NCBI GenBank assembly: GCA_003476475.1 | Contig: DMUD01000252.1 | Coordinates: 1 to 6,079 of the forward strand | Direction: 5' to 3' | DNA: 6,079 nt | From: Cytophagales bacterium | GTDB taxonomy: Bacteria > Bacteroidota > Bacteroidia > Cytophagales > UBA9547 | Shown here: positions 1 through 6,079 of the stretch, in pieces | Layout of the letters: each line of letters opens with the position of its first letter | Position numbering within the stretch: position 1 is the first letter of the stretch | The notes under the pieces: model-generated | Told to the model about the DNA's origin: nothing | Database searches by the model: none | What the model saw: the letters and a program-made list of their open reading frames with translations, nothing else | Position numbers and translations under genes: made by a program

Positions 1-2214
1 CTCTACAGTGAAAGAAAAATGCGAAGGTTTGTAACCTCGTTGTTTGGCTAGAGGCTGATCGGCCAATAGATTGCGTATGGCATCGTATGCTTTGGTATAG
101 GTAACCGGATTGGAACGAGACGACTTCCCAATCGGATTCTGGTCTATGAATTCAATTTGTTTTACCTTTTCCAAAGAACCATCTACCCTATCTACTTTTC
201 CCGATTCTTCTGTAGGAATACCCCCACAAATTTTGGATATGGTAGGATATAGTATTTTTTTCACCAACGTTGACTTGCCCGAACCGCTCACTCCTGTTAC
301 CACGCACAAATTGTGCAATGGAAAACTCACATTTACATTTTTTAGATTGTTTTCACGAGCCCCTTTAACATGAATCCAATGTAATTGATTTCGCCTAAAC
401 TTAGGAACTTCTATCTCTTCCCTCCCCTCCAAAAAATCAAGGGTATGAGAATGATACCCATTTATTAGAGAAAAACTACCATGTTCTATACTTCCTTGCG
501 CTACTAATACGCCTCCACCACTACCTGCTTCTGGTCCAATATCGATGATTTGGTCGGCAGAACGCATTACTTCCTCTTCATGTTCGACCACAATTACGGT
601 ATTGCCCAAATCACGAAGTTGACACAAAACTTCAACCAACTGGCGCGTGTCGCGGGGATGAAGCCCAATACTGGGCTCGTCCAAAATGTACATAGAACCC
701 ACCAATGCGCTACCAAGTGAAGTCGCCAATTTGATGCGTTGAAATTCTCCGCCCGAAAGAGTATTGGTAAGTCTGTTCAATGACAAGTAGCCTAGGCCCA
801 CTTTTTGTAAATAGCCCAAACGATTTTTAATTTCTTCTAATACACGACCTACCACTTTTTGCTCGTAATCAGTCAACTGCAATTCTGCAAAGAAACGAGC
901 GCAGTCATCTACCGAAATAAGAACTAAGTCAGTAATAGAATGTTGCGCAATTTTCACATAACCTGCGTCTTTGCGCAATCGGGACCCTCTGCAATCGGGG
1001 CAAAGTGTGCGGCCGCGATAGCGCGATAACATGACCCGGTATTGGATTTTGTAAGTTTGCGATTCTATGTATTTGAAAAATTCATTAAGACCAGTGAAAT
1101 ATTTGTTACCAACCCAAAGAAGTTGCCTCTGTTCGTCGGTAAGATCGTAATACGCCCTATGAATAGGAAAATCGAATTGAATACCATTTTTTAACAAAGG
1201 GGTTAGATATTCCCCCATTTTTTCTCCTTTCCATGGAGCAATGGCTCCTTCGTACACGGAAAGGTTTTTATTGGGAATGACCAAATCCTCGTCTATGCCC
1301 AACACCTTTCCAAAACCCTCGCATGTTTTGCAAGCACCGTATGGATTATTGAAACTGAACAAGTTAAGGCTTGGTTCTTCAAATTCGATTCCATCCATTT
1401 CAAATTTATCAGAAAAAGACCTCCTTTCTATGCCTAGTATTTCAATCGTACAGTAGCCATGTCCTTCGTAAAAAGCCGTTTGAATGGAATCGGTTAGCCG
1501 AAAAATTTTATCCTCGTCCTGCTTGTCTAATACATTTCTATCAATAAGAATTTCAACAGATTTAGCTATTTTTACTTTTGCCTCATCTTGCAACAAATCC
1601 TCTATAAAATGCACCTCACCGTCTAGCTCTAGACGGGTAAAACCTTTTTGCAAAAGCGTATTGAGCAAAATAGCTACAGGTTGTTTCTTGTTCAATTTAT
1701 AAGGACATAGCACATGTAGTTTGTCGCCATCTTGAAAAGAGAGGATGTAATTCATCACATCCTGAACTGTTTCTTTTTTCACTTCTTTACCCGAAACTGG
1801 GGAATAGGTTTTGCCGACTCTTGCATAAAGCAATTTCATATAATCGTAAATCTCGGTCGTGGTGCCCACCGTCGAACGAGGATTTCGGCTGGTTACCCTC
1901 TGCTCTATGGCAATTGCGGGTGCCACACCTCGTATATAATCGGCCTCTGGCTTTTCCATACGCGCCAAAAACTGTCTTGCATAAGAACTAAGGCTTTCTA
2001 CATATTGTCTTTGGCCTTCGGCAAAAAGTGTATCGAAAGCCAAGGAAGACTTACCCGAACCTGAAAGACCCGTGACGACCACCAACTTGTTACGAGGAAT
2101 GGCTACACTCAAATTTTTTAAATTATGCACCCTTGCCCCCTTTATGATAATGTATTCCTTGGGGTCTAATTCGTCAAAACGTTCTACTGGAATGGATAGC
2201 GTCTGAGCAGACAT
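1..2214 (-). CDS. uvrA: Excinuclease ABC subunit A (UvrA), 3' end cut by window edge
   Basis: UvrA is the cytoplasmic ATPase that finds bulky DNA lesions and loads UvrB in nucleotide excision repair. The frame is open from the ATG at 2214 to base 1, giving 738 codons; full-length family members have about 940 residues. Visible in order are Walker A of the first ATPase (GLSGSGKSS, residues 49-57), the UvrB-interaction/insertion region, and a split first zinc module with C295-x2-C298 and C405-x2-C408. Next come the ABC signature LSGGE (486-490), Walker B ILDEP (D512, E513), the H-loop histidine H545, and the second Walker A GVSGSGKST (641-649). The reading stops at YKPSHFSFTVE, just before the expected second zinc finger, so that finger, the second signature and the second Walker B lie outside the window. 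The start is the first ATG and gives the usual family N-terminus; there is no Shine-Dalgarno sequence. The gene lies 62 bases after rsmG, with no terminator visible between them, so read-through is possible. The identification is secure. Confidence 0.98.
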   Translation of the reverse strand, partial: MSAQTLSIPVERFDELDPKEYIIIKGARVHNLKNLSVAIPRNKLVVVTGLSGSGKSSLAFDTLFAEGQRQYVESLSSYARQFLARMEKPEADYIRGVAPAIAIEQRVTSRNPRSTVGTTTEIYDYMKLLYARVGKTYSPVSGKEVKKETVQDVMNYILSFQDGDKLHVLCPYKLNKKQPVAILLNTLLQKGFTRLELDGEVHFIEDLLQDEAKVKIAKSVEILIDRNVLDKQDEDKIFRLTDSIQTAFYEGHGYCTIEILGIERRSFSDKFEMDGIEFEEPSLNLFSFNNPYGACKTCEGFGKVLGIDEDLVIPNKNLSVYEGAIAPWKGEKMGEYLTPLLKNGIQFDFPIHRAYYDLTDEQRQLLWVGNKYFTGLNEFFKYIESQTYKIQYRVMLSRYRGRTLCPDCRGSRLRKDAGYVKIAQHSITDLVLISVDDCARFFAELQLTDYEQKVVGRVLEEIKNRLGYLQKVGLGYLSLNRLTNTLSGGEFQRIKLATSLGSALVGSMYILDEPSIGLHPRDTRQLVEVLCQLRDLGNTVIVVEHEEEVMRSADQIIDIGPEAGSGGGVLVAQGSIEHGSFSLINGYHSHTLDFLEGREEIEVPKFRRNQLHWIHVKGARENNLKNVNVSFPLHNLCVVTGVSGSGKSTLVKKILYPTISKICGGIPTEESGKVDRVDGSLEKVKQIEFIDQNPIGKSSRSNPVTYTKAYDAIRNLLADQPLAKQRGYKPSHFSFTVE

Positions 2215-2276
2215 ATAAATTGGGGATTTCGTAATCAAAACTTATAAAGAGCAAGAAGGATTTTTGAATAAATCGA

Positions 2277-2936
2277 TCAGGCCCGAACGTAAACCAACTT
2301 TTTGTCTTCCGCAAAAAAAGGAGTATTGAAATAATCGGTCAAAGAGATAATCTGTTTCTTCTTACCAACGGCCGCCATCTCTTTTATCAAATCGCCACCT
2401 TTTAATAGCAAAAAACCATTTGGCACTTCATTTCTATTTGTCTTCGAAATATTTTTTTGATTCCACGCTATTAAATCGCTGGCAGGTGCCACTGCCCTAC
2501 TCATCACAAAGTCGTATTTTTCGGTCAATATTTCACTTCGCACACACTCGACTTTCACATTCGACAAGTGCAAACGAGTGGCAACGTCTTGCACCACCAT
2601 CACCTTTTTCGCTATAGAATCCACCAGGTGAAATTTTACCTCGGGAAAAAAAATGGCCAAAGGAATGCCCGGAAAACCACCACCCGTACCTACATCCAAA
2701 ACTACCGTACCAGGAACAAATTTCAAGAACCTTGCAATTGACAACGAATGCAAGAAGTGTTTTTCAAAAAATGAATCAATGTCCTTTCTCGAAATTAGAT
2801 TTATTTTCTCGTTCCATTCCTTGTATAGGGCAAACGAATCCAGGACTCTTTCCTTCATTTCATTCTTAGAAAGTTCAGGAAAATAGTGAAATATGATATC
2901 GGAAGGATGAGGAATGATTTTACTCAAAATATGCAA
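2277..2936 (-). CDS. rsmG: 16S rRNA (guanine(527)-N7)-methyltransferase RsmG (GidB)
   Basis: RsmG methylates N7 of G527 in the 530 loop of 16S rRNA using S-adenosylmethionine; in many bacteria its loss gives low-level streptomycin resistance. The 219-residue reading shows the family's NLISRKD (46-52), the HFLHSL segment (60-65), the glycine-rich SAM loop VLDVGTGGGFPGIP (79-92), the acidic residue of strand 2 in LVDS (D106), SRAVAP (146-151) and LLKGG (177-181). Length is normal to slightly long. No ATG is available at the 5' end: the frame is closed by a stop at 2952-2954, and the first in-frame ATG encodes M27, which would remove the conserved YFPEL segment. The start is therefore probably TTG at 2936 or TTG at 2927 (216 residues). 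The gene begins 10 bases after the sigma factor's stop, with no Shine-Dalgarno site, which suggests translational coupling. The function is secure; the exact start is not. Confidence 0.96.
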   Translation of the reverse strand: MHILSKIIPHPSDIIFHYFPELSKNEMKERVLDSFALYKEWNEKINLISRKDIDSFFEKHFLHSLSIARFLKFVPGTVVLDVGTGGGFPGIPLAIFFPEVKFHLVDSIAKKVMVVQDVATRLHLSNVKVECVRSEILTEKYDFVMSRAVAPASDLIAWNQKNISKTNRNEVPNGFLLLKGGDLIKEMAAVGKKKQIISLTDYFNTPFFAEDKKLVYVRA

Positions 2937-2946
2937 AAAAAACCGA

Positions 2947-3552
2947 TTACATCATTTCTTTTTTATCTTTAACCAAGTCGTAGAGCAATTCCCTAGCCCT
3001 ATGTAGCTGCGCTTTGACAGTACCCAATGGTGCGCCTGTCTCAGTTGCTATCTCTTCATAAGAAAGCTCTTCGAAATACCTAAGGCCTACTAGGAGTTTG
3101 TATTTTTTAGGCAATTTGTTCACAATGATACGAACCAATTCAATTTTTTGTTCTCGAATGGCCACCTCTTGAGGATTCAAATCTTTATCTCGAATTTCCA
3201 TCCTCATATCATCCCCTCCATCGTCTAGAAAAGAATTGTCGATACTGGTGGTACTCAGTTTTTTTCTACGTAAAAAGTCGATACAATTGTTGGTAGCAAT
3301 CCTGAACAACCAAGTACTGAAGGTAAAATCGGCATTGAACTTAGCTAAGTTGCGAAAAGCCTTCGAAAATGATTCAATTGTAAGGTCTTCGGCATCTTCC
3401 TGATTTCGAACCATTTTCAAAACCAAATGATACAACGGCCTACGATACCGCTTTAACAGTTCTGCATAGGCCTTTTGGTCTTCATTCCTAGCCCTTTCTA
3501 CCAGTTTGAAGTCGTACTTGGCTTTATCTGAAAAATCTTTTTTTACCTCCAT
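2947..3552 (-). CDS. ECF-type RNA polymerase sigma factor (sigma-70 family)
   Basis: This is a 201-residue two-domain sigma factor that would direct core RNA polymerase to a dedicated promoter set. Region 2 spans about residues 24-97, with DAEDLTIESF (53-62, core-binding 2.2) and STWLFRIATNNCIDFLRR (79-96, melting and -10 recognition). An acidic, variable linker follows (about 105-135). Region 4 spans about 145-193, with a helix-turn-helix, LSYEEIATETGAPLGTVKAQ (163-182), followed by LHRARELL. Regions 1.1 and 3 are absent, as expected for ECF factors. The ATG at 3552 lies inside the last codons of the upstream glycosyltransferase gene (10-base overlap), which suggests coupled translation; an AGGAG lies rather far upstream (12 bases before the ATG). 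The rsmG gene follows after 10 bases. No anti-sigma gene is adjacent and the protein has no membrane segment, so its control cannot be read from this window. The class closely resembles a sigma factor widespread in Bacteroidota, but I cannot assign a named group or a regulon. Confidence 0.95.
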   Translation of the reverse strand: MEVKKDFSDKAKYDFKLVERARNEDQKAYAELLKRYRRPLYHLVLKMVRNQEDAEDLTIESFSKAFRNLAKFNADFTFSTWLFRIATNNCIDFLRRKKLSTTSIDNSFLDDGGDDMRMEIRDKDLNPQEVAIREQKIELVRIIVNKLPKKYKLLVGLRYFEELSYEEIATETGAPLGTVKAQLHRARELLYDLVKDKKEMM

Positions 3553-4649
3553 TTAACTTTTCTACTCCTAAGAGCGCTAATTCCAACTGCTATCGTAATG
3601 AAACTATAAAAACACTCTATCAAAGGCATTAGATACCATTCAACTCGGCAAGATAGTTTTTCAAACAACTTGGCCGAAATAATGCAAAAAACTAGTAGCC
3701 TCGTCGCAAACAATGCAAACGAATATAATCGATATTCTTCAGAAAAAAGCAAAACGAAAAACAATACATAAATACTTACTTGGGCAAAATGAAACAGACC
3801 TAAGAGAATCTTAATGCGAAAATTGTAGTACTTACCCACCGCATAATGTCTTTTCTTTTGTAATACCCATTCACGGAAAGTGTCCTTTGGCTTCGAAAAC
3901 ATGAAAGAATCTTTCACTATAGAAACCGCGGTATTTTTATTATTAGTAATTTTTTGAAGAAACAAATCATCATCGCCACCTATTACCTTGTTATGAGGAT
4001 GATAACCTTTGGAATCCAAAAAAAGGTGCTTACTGAAAGCCCAATTTCTTCCAACCGCCATGTAAGGAACCCCAGCTAAACAAAAACTAAGATACTGCAC
4101 CGCGGTGAAACCTGTTTCAAATTGAATAATTTTGTTCAAAAAGCCACTTTTTAATTCATACGGAGAAACTCCCAAGACAATTTCTTTGCCCTGCACAAAA
4201 CAAGAACTCATCTCCTTCGCCCAATTGGATGACATTGGGAGGCAATCGGCATCTGTGAAAAGTAAATGCTCATATTTTGCTGCTTTAATAGCCAAAGTAA
4301 GGGCAAACTTTTTTGCACTAGACGTTTCGGGAGTTTGATCAATTCTGATAAACTTCAGGTTGGATTCCGACTTCGAAAGCGATAAATATGTCTCATACGT
4401 CTCATCGTCTGACCTATCATCTACCAATATCACTTCATATTCGGGATATTCTTGGGACAACAGCGCTGGCAACAGCAATTGAAGATTTTCGAACTCGTTA
4501 TTCGCTACAACTATAATACTTAGAGGCTTGTATTGATGTTCAGTTGTTTCATTCTTCAATCCACATAATCGAATGTGAAAAAAAAAGTGGTAAAACATTA
4601 CCACCGCAACACAAATACAAAAAAATAAAAATAAACCTGAAAAAATCAC
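3543..4649 (-). CDS. Membrane-anchored family 2 glycosyltransferase
   Basis: The 368-residue inner-membrane protein has a GT-A fold glycosyltransferase domain facing the cytoplasm. It would transfer a sugar from a nucleotide-sugar donor to an unknown acceptor, probably an envelope or exopolysaccharide glycan. Residues 2-25 form an N-terminal membrane helix. The catalytic domain shows SIIVVANNE (44-52), VDDRSDD (76-82), the metal-binding DxD as TDADC (132-136), GGDDD (224-228, probable catalytic acidic site) and QKKRH (264-268). The last sits where processive synthases carry QxxRW, but has His for Trp. Three hydrophobic segments follow (about 281-302, 308-326, 338-358) and a basic tail. This layout resembles the cellulose/hyaluronan synthase-like branch, though product and processivity cannot be told. 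The start is GTG at 4649: no ATG occurs between it and the upstream in-frame stop at 4716-4718, and starting at M18 would cut the anchor helix. The gene follows a terminator and overlaps the sigma gene by 10 bases. Confidence 0.9.
   Translation of the reverse strand: MIFSGLFLFFCICVAVVMFYHFFFHIRLCGLKNETTEHQYKPLSIIVVANNEFENLQLLLPALLSQEYPEYEVILVDDRSDDETYETYLSLSKSESNLKFIRIDQTPETSSAKKFALTLAIKAAKYEHLLFTDADCLPMSSNWAKEMSSCFVQGKEIVLGVSPYELKSGFLNKIIQFETGFTAVQYLSFCLAGVPYMAVGRNWAFSKHLFLDSKGYHPHNKVIGGDDDLFLQKITNNKNTAVSIVKDSFMFSKPKDTFREWVLQKKRHYAVGKYYNFRIKILLGLFHFAQVSIYVLFFVLLFSEEYRLYSFALFATRLLVFCIISAKLFEKLSCRVEWYLMPLIECFYSFITIAVGISALRSRKVKWR
4578..4586. repeat. Nine-base A/T homopolymer inside the glycosyltransferase gene
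   Basis: Nine consecutive A on the plus strand read as nine T on the coding strand and encode Phe22-Phe24 of the glycosyltransferase, at the end of its first membrane helix. A one-base slip here would shift the frame near the N-terminus. That the run exists is plain; any role in phase variation is speculation, because Phe-rich helices in AT-rich genomes produce such runs by chance. Confidence 0.5.
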
Positions 4650-4691
4650 TAGCGATTTGTTTAAGTGAAATTTTGTAAAAGCAAGAAAATC

Positions 4692-4733
4692 AAAAAAAGA
4701 TGTAGTAAAGGTGAATTACACACCTTTACTACA
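4692..4733 (-). terminator. Rho-independent terminator after the FKBP gene
   Basis: On the minus strand, a perfect 13-bp inverted repeat (TGTAGTAAAGGTG at 4733-4721, pairing with CACCTTTACTACA at 4713-4701) encloses a 7-base loop. It is followed by TC and then a run of seven T (4698-4692). The hairpin starts 11 bases past the FKBP stop codon. A T-run of this kind is present only on the minus-strand side, so it should end the FKBP transcript before the glycosyltransferase gene. It leaves about 40 bases before the glycosyltransferase start for a new promoter, unless some read-through supplies it. Confidence 0.9.
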
Positions 4734-4744
4734 ATGCAAAGCAA

Positions 4745-5485
4745 TTATTTTGCTTCGATGCTTATCAGTTCTACTTCGAATATCAAAACTTGACTTGGCC
4801 CAATGCTTGGTGGACCTTGTTCGCCATAAGCAAGCTCAGAGGGAATAAACAACTTCCACTTCGAGCCTACTGGCATCAATTGCAAGGCCTCTGTCCACCC
4901 TTTTATCACTTGATTAACCCCAAAAGTAACAGGTTCACCACGCTCTACCGAACTATCAAAAACCTTGCCATTAACTAAAGTACCGTGATAATGTGTTTTC
5001 ACTTGGTCTGTTGGGCCAGGTTTCGCACCAGTTCCTTCTTTCAAAATCTGATACTGCAAACCACTTGGTAGCGTAACTACTCCAGCATTTTTCTTATTTT
5101 CTTCTAAAAATTTCTCCCCAACCAATTTGTTTTCCATTACTTCTTTGTTCTTTTCAGCATTTGCTTTCGATTGCATTTCTTGTTGGAACTGCTGCAAAAC
5201 ATTCTGAATAACAGATTCCTCTAATACCAAAGGCTGACCATTCAAAACATCATTTACGGCCTTACTGAAAGGTGTAGAATTCACCAGTATGTTTTGTTGT
5301 TTTAGATTTGAAGCCATAGCATACCCTATAGCATAACTTAGACTATCTGTTTTGGAAATCAACTTCAACTTTGCTGCTTCTGAAGTTTTTGTAGTTGAGG
5401 TAGTTTTTTTGGTATTTGCTTTGTTTTGGGCAAAAATACAGGTGCCTACCATGAGGCTCGCAAGGGTTAAAAGAGCTTTTTTCAT
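4745..5485 (-). CDS. Exported FKBP-type peptidyl-prolyl cis-trans isomerase (FkpA/Mip type)
   Basis: This 246-residue exported prolyl isomerase and probable chaperone should help fold periplasmic or outer-membrane proteins. Residues 1-19 form a signal peptide (MKKALLTLASLMVGTCIFA, then Q20), with cleavage likely after FA. A Thr/Lys/Ser-rich linker (21-38) follows, then a helical FKBP N-terminal dimerisation domain (about 45-130; DSLSYAIGYAMASNL at 47-61 is typical). The catalytic FKBP domain covers about 140-244. All pocket residues known from FKBP12 are present: Y166, F176-D177, F188, V193-I194, W197, Y220 and F236, so it should be active. The stop of the upstream FKBP gene and this ATG share one base (TAATG), pointing to translational coupling, and a strong terminator follows. 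C16 is preceded by VGT, a poor lipobox, so I favour a soluble periplasmic protein over a lipoprotein. The family is sure; orthology to named fkpA is not claimed. Confidence 0.95.
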   Translation of the reverse strand: MKKALLTLASLMVGTCIFAQNKANTKKTTSTTKTSEAAKLKLISKTDSLSYAIGYAMASNLKQQNILVNSTPFSKAVNDVLNGQPLVLEESVIQNVLQQFQQEMQSKANAEKNKEVMENKLVGEKFLEENKKNAGVVTLPSGLQYQILKEGTGAKPGPTDQVKTHYHGTLVNGKVFDSSVERGEPVTFGVNQVIKGWTEALQLMPVGSKWKLFIPSELAYGEQGPPSIGPSQVLIFEVELISIEAK

Positions 5486-6079
5486 TATTTTTTGGGTTTA
5501 TTCACTTTAATTAATTCTACATCAAATATCAAAACAGAATTTGCTCCAAAACGTGGTGAAGCTTGTTCTCCGTAAGCCAAGGCTGAAGGTAAAATGAGTA
5601 CAGCACGAGATCCTTGTTTCAACTTGGACAAGCCATCCTGCCAACCCTGTATTATGGGCGTGACACCCAACACGAAATCAAAAGCTTCGCCTTGCCCACC
5701 ATCTTCCTTGCGCGAAGAATCAAACACCTTTCCATCCAGCGTACGACCAGTGTACTGTACTTTAAGTGTGTCGCCCACAACTGGTACTAACCCTGTTCCC
5801 GCTTTGAGCAGATGAATATACACCCCCTTATCCGTTTTGGTGGGTTTAAGCTGCTTTTCGGCTATGTATTTTTGAATCAATTCTTCGTCTATGAGCACTT
5901 GTTTGGTCGCGCGCTCATTCTTTTCTTTTTCGGAGCGAGCCATGAAATCTGATTTAGATTCCCTTTTTAGAATTTTTACGGTAAACGTAAGGTAAGAACC
6001 CGAGTCGATAAAACTAGGTCTAGCAGCCCCATAATCGCCTTTGAAAATAGAATCGGCTGCAATCATAAATTGGGCACTA
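5485..6079 (-). CDS. FKBP-type peptidyl-prolyl isomerase, 5' end cut by window edge
   Basis: This is the C-terminal part of a prolyl isomerase that probably has more than one FKBP domain. The frame stays open to the right edge and reads SAQF before the Met at 6066, so that Met is most likely internal. Counting from it, residues 1-33 (IAADSIFKGD...GSYLTFTVKIL) look like the last strands of a preceding FKBP domain, in the style of Bacteroidota FKBP proteins with ...F.I.ADS.F...P.FI..GS.L.F.VK.L. A charged helical linker follows (about 34-75), then a full FKBP domain (about 82-188). Its pocket residues are all kept: Y105, F115-D116, F131, I138-I139, W142, Y165 and F181. The loop after FDSS is lengthened (RKEDGGQGEAF). 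The tail is basic (NKPKK). The signal or lipoprotein sequence, if any, lies outside the window. The next FKBP gene starts within this stop codon, so the two proteins are probably made together. Confidence 0.92.
   Translation of the reverse strand, partial: SAQFMIAADSIFKGDYGAARPSFIDSGSYLTFTVKILKRESKSDFMARSEKEKNERATKQVLIDEELIQKYIAEKQLKPTKTDKGVYIHLLKAGTGLVPVVGDTLKVQYTGRTLDGKVFDSSRKEDGGQGEAFDFVLGVTPIIQGWQDGLSKLKQGSRAVLILPSALAYGEQASPRFGANSVLIFDVELIKVNKPKK

Noticed and set aside
1241..2064. Forward-strand open frames opposite uvrA (1241-1456, 1484-1702, 1732-2064; likewise 110-373)
   Set aside because: They lie antisense within a clear uvrA reading, have no recognisable domain, and look like composition shadows.
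2215..2276. Possible Bacteroidota-type promoter for uvrA in the 62-base gap (TAAGTTTTG on the minus strand)
   Set aside because: It has one extra base compared with TAnnTTTG and no TTTG at the expected upstream distance; too weak to annotate.
2420..2886. Forward-strand open frames opposite rsmG, and similar ones at 4132-4338, 4790-4978 and 5594-5815
   Set aside because: All are antisense to well-supported genes, short, and without family features.
5438..5485. Lipoprotein signal (Cys16) in the complete FKBP protein
   Set aside because: The residues before the Cys are VGT, a poor lipobox, while FAQ just after it fits a signal peptidase I site.
6064..6066. ATG at 6066 as the true start of the right-edge FKBP gene
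   Set aside because: The frame stays open to the window edge (SAQF precedes it) and the residues around the Met match the end of another FKBP domain, so it is most likely internal.
1..6079. Defence island, mobile element, CRISPR or other new multi-gene system
   Set aside because: Every long frame is explained by a known family, no direct or terminal repeats or transposase motifs are seen, and gaps between genes are under 100 bases.

Overview
The window carries six protein genes, all on the minus strand, so transcription runs from high to low coordinates. The AT-rich DNA points to Bacteroidota (Cytophagales/Chitinophagales/Flavobacteriales-like). So do the near absence of Shine-Dalgarno sites, the signal peptide ending in ...FAQ, the periplasmic FKBP proteins and an ECF sigma factor of a type common in that phylum. 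This assignment is inferred; no rRNA or marker gene is present to prove it.

Reading along the minus strand from the right edge: (1) the 3' part of a multidomain FKBP-type peptidyl-prolyl isomerase gene, cut by the window edge; (2) a second, complete FKBP gene (FkpA/Mip type), whose ATG shares one base with the preceding stop (TAATG); (3) a near-textbook rho-independent terminator with a perfect 13-bp stem; (4) a membrane-anchored family 2 glycosyltransferase with a GTG start; (5) an ECF-type sigma factor overlapping the glycosyltransferase by 10 bases; (6) rsmG (16S rRNA G527 N7-methyltransferase), 10 bases after the sigma gene and apparently with a TTG start; (7) uvrA, the nucleotide-excision-repair damage sensor, 62 bases after rsmG and cut at its 3' end by the left edge.

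The layout suggests two transcription units. The first is an envelope protein-folding pair (FKBP-FKBP) closed by the terminator. The second is a compact glycosyltransferase - sigma factor - rsmG run that may read on into uvrA. The second unit mixes envelope, regulatory, ribosome-modification and DNA-repair functions, so it looks like ordinary chromosomal housekeeping packing and not a dedicated pathway.

I see no mobile element, CRISPR array, tRNA/rRNA, toxin-antitoxin pair or defence system. No intergenic gap exceeds 100 bases. I found no convincing new biological system. The points most worth a second look are the overlapping glycosyltransferase/sigma pair with no anti-sigma gene, the non-ATG starts, and the histidine in the glycosyltransferase's QxxRW-like motif.
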